Assembly (NCBI RefSeq): GCF_000234665.1
Contig: NC_018311.1
Span: forward strand, 1-64,000
DNA length: 64,000 bases
Reading direction: 5' to 3'
Origin: Leishmania mexicana MHOM/GT/2001/U1103
Taxonomy: Eukaryota > Euglenozoa > Kinetoplastea > Trypanosomatida > Trypanosomatidae
Part shown: positions 53,185 to 60,322 of the stretch, in pieces
Layout: every line of letters starts with the position of its first letter
Numbering within the stretch: the first letter of the stretch is position 1
Program-made: the position numbers and the translations under genes
Notes under the pieces: generated by a model
Told to the model about the DNA's origin: nothing
Database searches by the model: none
The model's input: the letters and a program-made list of their open reading frames with translations, nothing else

Positions 53185-54243
53185 ATGCTGCTCTCTTCAC
53201 CGGTGGCGCGTGCAGCGCAGAAGGCTCCGGTGACCGCGGGCCTATTGGTGTTCATGTGCCTCATACTGCTGTTGAGCTCTTCCAAAGATTTGACGTGCAT
53301 GCACAGTGTCCTCTACGAGCTGTTTCCGTGGCGATTCATCACGTACCCGCTTGCGGTGACGATGCGGCAGCCCTTGCGTATCGCCGTGAACACCGCTGTT
53401 ATCCTCGCCGGGGCGTCTGCTGAAGCAGCCACAGGCAGCAGCGAGTACGCCACCTTCCTGCTCTGCACCACCGTGGCGACAGGCGCGCTGGTGCTCCTCA
53501 CAGACCTCGTCATCTTCCATCCGCTACGGCTCACTGTTTGGGGCGGCAACGACAGCCACAACCGGCCATACGGCTACACTGGCATGTGGCCGGTGGCGGA
53601 GGTAGTCGGGTTCTCTCTGTGCCGCGTGCGGGGGGTGTCGGCGTTGGTCGGTCCGCGACTGCGCTGCGGTCAGCTGACGCTCCAACGAGTCCCACTCGCC
53701 TTTGTTTGGGCCGCCTTCGGGTGTGACGTGGTCTCGCTGGTGATGGGCCACAGTGCTGAGAACTATTATGAGCACCGTGAAGGTTGGCAGGTTATGGTGG
53801 CGGGCATCGCCTTGCTTGTGAGCTGGCTATACGAACGTCGCGTCACCGGAGCTTCGAACAGTGCCTTCGCCTTAGAAGCCTTCATGTATCCGGACCCGCT
53901 CAGGGATGGCGCGCGCTGGGTTTGCGGACGCTTGCAGAGGCGGCTGCAAGCGTCACCACTGCGCTTTCTACTTCCACCGGAGGGAGGAGTCGGTGGTGGG
54001 GCGGCAGCACTGCCCACGCCGTTGTTCACCCGCGCCGCAATAGGCAACACCTTTCCTGGCAGCGCAAGCACCGCGGCAGCGACGACGACCACGGCGCTAC
54101 TGCCCGGTACAACCGCAGAGGAGGCGGAAAGGCACCGCCTCATCGCACGAGAGGCCCTCGCCCGCCGACTTCAGCAGCAGCAGCAAAGCGCGTCTGCGTC
54201 ATCCGCTGCGGAGGTGGCGGACTCGGCGGCGAAAACAGCATAG
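53185..54243 (+). CDS. Multi-pass membrane protein, TMEM115/rhomboid-like
   Basis: The 352-residue protein has about five or six hydrophobic segments in its first 230 residues: APVTAGLLVFMCLILLL (~14-30), FITYPLAVTM (~52-61), IAVNTAVILAGA (~65-76), LCTTVATGALVLLTDLVIF (~94-112), VPLAFVWAAFGCDVVSLVMG (~172-191) and VMVAGIALLVSWLY (~205-218). The order TAGLL/membrane, PWRFITYPL, then an acidic/His luminal loop is like TMEM115 and the wider rhomboid-like superfamily (P-W---T--F). No serine protease GXSX motif or His partner is visible, so it would be a pseudoprotease-type fold. TMEM115 acts in Golgi retrograde traffic. The C-terminal 120 residues are soluble, Ala/Thr-rich and end in a Gln run. 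I use ATG 53185; an earlier non-ATG frame continues upstream. Confidence 0.7.
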   Translation: MLLSSPVARAAQKAPVTAGLLVFMCLILLLSSSKDLTCMHSVLYELFPWRFITYPLAVTMRQPLRIAVNTAVILAGASAEAATGSSEYATFLLCTTVATGALVLLTDLVIFHPLRLTVWGGNDSHNRPYGYTGMWPVAEVVGFSLCRVRGVSALVGPRLRCGQLTLQRVPLAFVWAAFGCDVVSLVMGHSAENYYEHREGWQVMVAGIALLVSWLYERRVTGASNSAFALEAFMYPDPLRDGARWVCGRLQRRLQASPLRFLLPPEGGVGGGAAALPTPLFTRAAIGNTFPGSASTAAATTTTALLPGTTAEEAERHRLIAREALARRLQQQQQSASASSAAEVADSAAKTA

Positions 54244-54895
54244 CGGCCCGTGACTACACAGCGACGTTGTTTGGCTGGATGGGGAGGGAAGAGGTGGAGG
54301 CGCCGATAGCGGTGGCAATGTCGGGCACCTTTACGTGGTGTACCTTCTCTCACGGTAGAACGCGCCTAGAGCTGTGGCGCCTCCCCTTCCCTCCTGCCCT
54401 CCCCCCTTCTCCATCTTCTCCCGAAACCCGTGACGCTCCCACCGACCGTTTCCTTCGCTCTGCGTGAAGTCGACAGAACCGCTGAGCCGGTCCTCCTCCT
54501 CCCCCCCGCCCCAAATCCTTCACTGCGCCGGCTGCCATGCGCCTTAATTTTACTTGTGTGGCTGTCGTTCCTGCGAGCCAACAATGCACGCCTTCTGCCG
54601 TCGTCCCCGAGTGGGAGGTGACACCTTGGTAGCGTAGCACGACGCACATGCACTCAAGCCACCATCCCTCTCCCCCTCCTTGTCATTCTACGAGTCGGAA
54701 GGTTCGCACACGCGCGCCTGCTGTGCGGGTGCCCGGACTTGTTGCTGCTTTAGAGAGCAGGCGCACAGCGTGGCTTCCCTTCGGCCTCGACACACCAAGC
54801 GAGCAAGACGTGGAGAGACACACACGCGGAGAAGCGCGGTGCGACCACCGCCACAATTCATCGGTACAAACCTCACCACATATCGAGGGCTAAGC
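54244..54895. other. Intergenic region, no gene seen
   Basis: 652 bases. C/T tracts at 54380-54425 and 54500-54520. The frame open upstream of 54896 contains no family sequence. Confidence 0.5.
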
Positions 54896-56686
54896 ATGAA
54901 GTGGGACTGGGGTGCTCTGCGGCGGCAGACGCTGGAGTTGTTGTACGGTGCCACCGCCCAGCAGCGGCACCATCAGTCGCAGCACCGAGATCAGAAGCAG
55001 GCGTACGAGGCTTTCATGGCGATGTCTGCCAGCGCCGCTGGTGAGCCGCATCGCAGTGGGGGCAGCGCGGCTCCTAGCTCTTCCCCGCCTGCCCCTGGAA
55101 GGCGGCACCGCGACCGCGGATACGCTGCTGTCCGCAGACGCTTCCAGCGCATCCCAGATATGTTCCTCGACATGGAGTTTTACTTCGCCATCACCGGCCT
55201 GGGCCTCTTCGACCACCTCGTCGGGCTGCTGCTGCTGCCGCTGAAGGTGCTGACACAGTGGCGACGGTGCGAACTACGGGACATCATTACACTGTTTGTG
55301 CTCACCATGACACTGGGTAGCTACTGGGTTGCGAGCCTGGCGACGACCCAGCTGTACTCCTACCTCTACCACGCCGTGCGACGCACGTCGTTCATCAAGG
55401 TCGTCATGATCTTCAGCATCCTCGATGTGGCGGACAAGATCCTCTCATCCCTCTCGCAGGATTCGCTCGAGGTGCTCTACGCCGCCGTAGACGATGAGTA
55501 CGCCTACCGCTGCGCTCGCCGCCGCCAGGCCAACCCAGCTGCGGCAGGCACACGGACGAAGAGGGCTGCTTTTGGGAGTGCGTGTGCAGGTCGCGACGAC
55601 GCTGGATCCGCCACCGTCCGCCAGCACACGCCTCCATCGCGGTGGCTCCTCGCCGGCAGCGCGATCGCCGCCTGCATCAGCACCTCCTGTCACTCCCTCT
55701 CTCTCCTGCTGCACGTCGTCACGCTGAACGTCACGATAAACGCGGAGGGCAACTCGTTGCTGGCGCTGCTGGTGGGCAACAACTTCACGGAGCTGAAGAG
55801 CGTCGTGTTCAAGAAGAGCACGCCGGAGTCGCTGCACAGCGTGTGCGCCCTCGACGCGCTGGAGCGCATGCAGTACGTTGTTGTCTTCTTTGTGCTGCTG
55901 CTGCACCACATGCACGAGCGCTTCACCGACTTCGCCGTTGCAGACATCTTCGTCATCCTCTGCGTCGAGGTGGCCATCGACTTTGTCAAGCATCTCTTCG
56001 TCTTCCGCTTCAACGACATTCCGCCTTCAATGTTCCGGGCCTACTCCCAGCTGGCGCTGCTGGACTTGAGCTGCGAAACAGCTCTTTGGCGGCTGCCGTC
56101 GCTGGAGGTGGTGGCGAGCGGGTCCGGCAGCGGCGTCGCAACGCACATGGAAGAAGCGGCCGAGCTGCTCACGCCTGCTTTCGGCTTTGCCCCCAAGAAT
56201 GTCAAGCGGAACGGCTTCGACGCCATCGCGTATGCGGCGCTGCTGCTGTGGAGCTGCGAGCGAGTGGCGGGTTACCTCCTGTGGCAAGCGCCTCTGGTGT
56301 GCGTCTTGCTCGTGCTGATCCTCGCTCTTCTGAAGCTCATGCTGTCCAGTATCGTCCACGGGATGTGCGCGCGCTTCACCCTCCGGACGTTGGTGGTGTC
56401 CCCACCGTCGTGGCCGCCGCTGCCACAGCCCAGCGCGACTCTGACGAGCTCGCTGGCCTCCACGTGGGGTGTTCGGATGGGTGTCTCGCCGATCAGCACG
56501 CCGCGCGCGACGCCCATGGGCGGCAGCCGCCACTTACAGATCACTGCGGCGACGTCTCCCTCTGTGAACGGCAAGAGTGGTCCAGTAGCAGTGCGCACGT
56601 TGGTGCGGCTGACGCCGCTTCTACTGGCTCTGCTGAAGGCAGATCGCTTCGACCTACAGGCTGGCAAGGCGAAGCGCACCTACTGA
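54896..56686 (+). CDS. TAPT1-family membrane protein (DUF747)
   Basis: The 596-residue multi-pass protein matches the TAPT1/EMP65 family of ER membrane proteins. The family core is clear: RRTSFIKVVMIFSILDVADK, then ILSSLSQDSLEVLYAAV (~165-200). TAPT1 has R-S-IKLYVIFN-LEVADKL-SSFGQDILD there. MEFYFAITGLGLFDHLVGLL (~92-111) precedes it. After a charged insert (~205-245), helices continue with LLHVVTLNVTINAEGNSLLA then LLVGNNFTELKSVVFKK (~280-310), ERMQYVVVFFVLLLHHMHER (~325-344) and FVILCVEVAIDFVKHLFVFRF (~353-373), all family-typical. Another membrane pair lies at ~445-500. The C-terminus is Ser/Thr/Pro-rich. In animals TAPT1 is tied to ciliogenesis and in yeast EMP65 to ER protein stability; the flagellated parasite's use is unknown. 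It is the last intact gene of the plus-strand run. Confidence 0.88.
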   Translation: MKWDWGALRRQTLELLYGATAQQRHHQSQHRDQKQAYEAFMAMSASAAGEPHRSGGSAAPSSSPPAPGRRHRDRGYAAVRRRFQRIPDMFLDMEFYFAITGLGLFDHLVGLLLLPLKVLTQWRRCELRDIITLFVLTMTLGSYWVASLATTQLYSYLYHAVRRTSFIKVVMIFSILDVADKILSSLSQDSLEVLYAAVDDEYAYRCARRRQANPAAAGTRTKRAAFGSACAGRDDAGSATVRQHTPPSRWLLAGSAIAACISTSCHSLSLLLHVVTLNVTINAEGNSLLALLVGNNFTELKSVVFKKSTPESLHSVCALDALERMQYVVVFFVLLLHHMHERFTDFAVADIFVILCVEVAIDFVKHLFVFRFNDIPPSMFRAYSQLALLDLSCETALWRLPSLEVVASGSGSGVATHMEEAAELLTPAFGFAPKNVKRNGFDAIAYAALLLWSCERVAGYLLWQAPLVCVLLVLILALLKLMLSSIVHGMCARFTLRTLVVSPPSWPPLPQPSATLTSSLASTWGVRMGVSPISTPRATPMGGSRHLQITAATSPSVNGKSGPVAVRTLVRLTPLLLALLKADRFDLQAGKAKRTY

Positions 56687-56749
56687 TGTCATACCCGCAT
56701 CTGTCGTTCTGTGGGTGGGTGGCCGTGTGTGCCCCGTGCGCGTAGGCCG

Positions 56750-57605
56750 GCACAGCGCGCCCCTCCACTCCCCCTCCCTCTCCCCCCGCACTGTTCCCCC
56801 TGTCTCAGCCGCCGTTCTCGTCGAACGAAATCGCGGCATCCACCGCGCTGGTGGGCATGCCCTTAACACCCTGGCACCAGGTCCGAGGCGCATCTGCTTT
56901 TGTGCTGAGCGCGGGCACCGTCCATCACGTGAATGGTGCGCAGCTCATTCACCTCCCGGAGATGTGGGAGGTACTTTTCCTGAGAGCCTTCCGCATCAAC
57001 GCCTGGACACCGGTCCTGTCCGGCAAGGGAGCAACCCCGCTGAACATCCTCAGCCACATCTTCGGAGACGCAAACCCGGCCGCCGCACCCGCAACGGTGT
57101 TCGACTATGACGCCGACGCAGGAAGCCACACCGTCTTGCTCCCTTTAGCAATCTCCTGCACGGCGGTGATGCAGGAGCTGTAGAGCGCAGCGCATCGAAA
57201 CGGACCTCACCCGACACGGCGCCAACGCCTCAGCGGCGGCGGCGGCGAGCAGCACGTCTTGTGCCGCATCAAGACACGTCACCAAACCGTCGCAGAGGTG
57301 CAGCTCTCCACTGCCTCCGCCGGGACAGTGATGCGAAAGACTCGGAAACTTTCCGGCGGTGCTGGCGCCGTACCTGACCCACGTTATCAACTGCGGCTAC
57401 GTGGGGGACGTGCCGCGAGACAGTCCCCATCGAGGAGTGGGCGGCTCGCGTTGGTGCGCGACTGGAAGCGCTGCCGAACAGCATCGTCAAGTACATCGAA
57501 GGACAATCGATGTCGAGAGTTCGGAGGGGGAGCAGGCTGCTGCCCATGTTAATAACTCCCCCTGTGCCTGTATATGCGTCGCTGCGCACGAACAGCTGAA
57601 TGTCT
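56750..57605 (+). pseudogene. Decayed plus-strand gene at the end of the run, unrecognised
   Basis: Coding-like text is spread over several frames. Frame one is open through 56851-57183 (IAASTALVGMPLTPWHQV, HHVNGAQLIHLPEMWEVLF, then SGKGATPLNILSHIFGDANP), ending in a stop at 57181. Then FPAVLAPYLTHVINCGYVGD occurs at ~57350-57410 in another frame. VPIEEWAARVGARLEALPNS and IVKYIEGQSMSRVRRG, then RLLPMLITPPVPVYASL, occur at ~57425-57595 in a third. The segments are well-composed protein sequence and line up in order, so this reads as a frameshifted gene. I do not recognise the family. It borders the convergent strand switch, where decay would be less constrained by co-transcribed neighbours. 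Confidence 0.5.
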
Positions 57606-58444
57606 GTTAGCCCCTTTCTATTTCGTGAACTGTCGAGGCTCGCTTGCCCATCCCACAGCACGCGCGCCGGCTATCCATCGCAACAGTGAAGAGCCAACTA
57701 GGTGTGTGAACTCATGTAAGTGGGTCGTCGTGGCAGCCCTGCTTCTCTCCCGCTCTCCGCCACCCCTTGTACGCCACACACACACACACACGCACAGACC
57801 ACTCCTCTCCAATCTTGCGTCCGTCGTGCCCCGTACACACCTGCCTATCCCACGCTTTCTCTCGCACCTGCCCACCTCAAAACTCCATGCTGCCTCCGTC
57901 TGCCAACGCCCTGTGAACCATCTGCGTCGCCCGCGTCCAGCCATCACACGACGGCGCCACGCAAGCACCACGAGCACTGTCGTGGCCTGGAGCACGCTAC
58001 GCGCACGCACTCAGTGATCCTCTTTCGGTTATCTTGATCTGTATGCATCATCATTGGTCAGCAAGTCTCCGAGTGCAGGGCTGGCACCCCACACCCCTCT
58101 GCCTGCTGGGTCTTGACGAGATCCACTGGGGCTGTCAGGTCCAGCGTCTTCTGCAAGTGTTGGTGCTTCTTGCCCTCGTGCAGTGGCTCGCCGGACTTGA
58201 TGGGGTACCTCCGTCTCGCCTGCAACGTGGGCAAGCCGTCGGTAGGGACACCCATGCGGGTGTGGGCAGGCCCGCGAACATGCCAGAGGGCCGCCCCATG
58301 GCGCGGCACGTGACGTGGGCAGTGGGGACGTGCTCTTGCATGTCTACACGCACGTCTGTCTCCGTGTGTCTGTCTGGGCATGCGTGCGTGTGTCTTGCTT
58401 CTCCTTCCAGGTTTTTCGTTGTTGGCTCATGACGAGAGGCGGCG
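57606..58444. other. Convergent strand-switch region, left part
   Basis: Between the plus-strand run and the minus-strand kinase. A CA run lies at 57776-57792. A minus-strand frame at 58058-58381 (MGVPTDGLPTLQARRRYPI and KTLDLTAPVDLVKTQQAEG) is coding-like and may be the remnant of a minus-strand gene, not recognised. In Leishmania, convergent regions are transcription termination zones enriched in base J. I looked for tRNA B-box sequences (GGTTCGA) here and saw none. Confidence 0.5.
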
Positions 58445-59024
58445 CGCACACACGCACCTCCGCCCGCGGCATCTCAAGGCCCCGGTGTGTCCAGACTCGG
58501 GTCTGGATGGATGCCGAGCAGCCCCCCCTCCCCGCCAAATGCCGAGCCACTACTGGTGGTGCCGGCGTCAAGTGCCTACGACGTGGGCGAGTCAGCGCGA
58601 GTCATCGCTGCGGATGTCGGCGGGCGGGCCCTGGACGGCGTGGGCGTCGGGGCGAGCTGCGGCAGTGAGCGTGTTTGTGGGTATCATCGGATAGGCAAAA
58701 AGTGTCCGCGTGACTCGTGCGCATGCCACCCAACCCCCGCACCGCCTGCTGGTGTGGGGCGCCTGCGAGCCACCCCCCGAGAGGGGAGGAGGATGCACCA
58801 CGTTGCGGCCTGCCTGATGGGGGAGCGGCTGTGCGGCGCCCTACGAGGTGCGGGATGGGTGGGCAGAGTTTGAGGGCAGGGGCCGTCCTCGGGTGACTGG
58901 GTCGGCGCACTGCCGTGACGCGTGTCTACCAGTGCCTCGCACCACGCGGATGGGGCCCGTGACAGGGTCGGCGGTGGAGCGGCGTTGGACCTCACGCTGT
59001 GCGGCAGAGAAACAGGGCACACTG
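58445..59024 (+). mobile_element. SIDER-like short retroposon, copy 4 (left arm of inverted pair)
   Basis: A 580-base plus-strand copy, starting CGCACACACGCACCTCCGCC and ending GAGAAACAGGGCACACTG. It shares with copy 5 several variants that copies 1-3 lack: CTACGACGTG for CTACAACGTG, GGGATGGGTG for GGGGTGGGTG, CACCTCCGCCCGCGG near the start, and the ACAGGGCACACTG tail. It is therefore the sister of copy 5. Confidence 0.85.
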
Positions 59025-59527
59025 GTGAGCATGGTTTGCATGCGGCCACCCCTTCACTAGCGCGCTCGCGCAGAGGGGCCTGGGGCGGGGGCGCCACCGT
59101 GACGGGCCTGCCAGGGCCCCGAACGCGCAGGGTTGGGGCTGGCCTCATGGCGCCGGGGAGGGCCGGGCTGGCCCCTGCCGAGGAAGGCGCGGCGGCGAAA
59201 CGACGGAGGACAGAAGTGTGGAGGCAAGGAAAGCCGCGGCGGCAGGCGCATCACCACCGCGGCCGCGCATGACCGCGACATCACCCGATGGCCTCGAAGA
59301 TGAAGCGCGCTCAGGCGCTCGCGGCGCAATGGGCCAGCGGCGGGACATCACTGCGACGCCTTTCGCATTGGCGCGCTGCACGGCGTGTGGCGGAACGACA
59401 AGGAGTGCTGCGTGGAGCGTCCCAACGCACAGTCGGCGTTGAGCGCGCGCCGCTCCTCGCCTCGGTGGTTAAAGATGACTCGTCGCTTTCTGGAGGAAGA
59501 GAGGGAAAACATGTTCTCTGATGTTAT
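59025..59527. other. Spacer of the inverted repeat, possible gene fragment
   Basis: GC-rich, 503 bases. On the plus strand about 59340-59525 a frame reads HCDAFRIGALHGVWRNDKEC then SALSARRSSPRWLKMTRRFL and EEERENMFSDVI. The pattern (RR-, many Arg, then EEE--NM--DV) recalls the C-terminus of complex I subunit NDUFA13/GRIM-19, but only weakly. It may be a stranded 3' end of a gene. Nothing else is recognised. Confidence 0.3.
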
Positions 59528-60107
59528 CAGTGTGCCCTGTTTCTCTGCCGCACAGCGTGAGGTCCAACGCCGCGCCACCGCCGACCCTGTCACGGGCCCC
59601 ATCCGCGTGGTGCGAGGCACTGGTAGACACGCGTCACGGCAGTGCGCCGACCCAGTCACCCGAGGACGGCCCCTGCCCTCAAACTCTGCCCACCCATCCC
59701 GCACCTCGTAGGGCGCCGCACAGCCGCTCCCCCATCAGGCAGGCCGCAACGTGGTGCATCCTCCTCCCCTCTCGGGGGGTGGCTCGCAGGCGCCCCACAC
59801 CAGCAGGCGGTGCGGGGGTTGGGTGGCATGCGCTCGAGTCACGCGGACACTTTTTGCCTATCCGATGATACCCACAAACACGCTCACTGCCGCAGCTCGC
59901 CCCGACGCCCACGCCGTCCAGGGCCCGCCCGCCGACATCCGCAGCGATGACTCGCGCTGACTCGCCCACGTCGTAGGCACTTGACACCGGCACCACCAGT
60001 AGTGGCTCGGCATTTGGCGGGGAGGGGGGGCTGCTCGGCATCCATCCAGACCCGAGTCTGGACACACCGGAGCCTTGAGATGCCGCGGGCGGAGGTGCGT
60101 GTGTGCG
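59528..60107 (-). mobile_element. SIDER-like short retroposon, copy 5 (right arm of inverted pair)
   Basis: A 580-base minus-strand copy, nearly identical to copy 4 in inverted orientation. Differences I noticed include GGTGTC versus GGCGTC, GACTCGAGCG versus GACTCGTGCG, and one base in GGCGGTGGAGCGGCG. It is sense to the NEK-like kinase gene and lies ~215 bases beyond its stop, so probably in its 3' UTR, where SIDERs usually act on mRNA stability. Confidence 0.85.
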
Positions 60108-60322
60108 TGTGTGTGTGCCCTCCCTCTCCAACGTCCTCAGCAGAGGAGGGGGATGTGTGGAGTCAACGAAGAGAAAACGGTACGAAAACTCATGCGCACG
60201 TGTGGTATGATACATTAACTTCGCCGTGCGCATCCTCAGCCACGGGAGCAACTCCCATGAGAGGGCGGCCTGGAGCGCATGGCTGTGCCTACTCCCGGCC
60301 CTCTCTCTCTCGCTCGTCTCGC

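Larger units (their letters stand above)
58445..60107. repeat. 580-nt inverted repeat with 503-nt spacer at the convergent strand switch
   Basis: Copies 4 and 5 face each other (58445-59024 and 59528-60107). Both arms are 580 bases by my count and differ at only a handful of positions that I could see. The spacer is 59025-59527. Large inverted repeats are known in Leishmania as junctions for extrachromosomal linear amplicons; that use here is inference. Confidence 0.85.

Noticed and set aside
55582..56745. 387-codon plus-strand frame overlapping the TAPT1-family gene
   Set aside because: It is out of frame with the TAPT1 domain match and consists of Arg/Ala/His-rich text.
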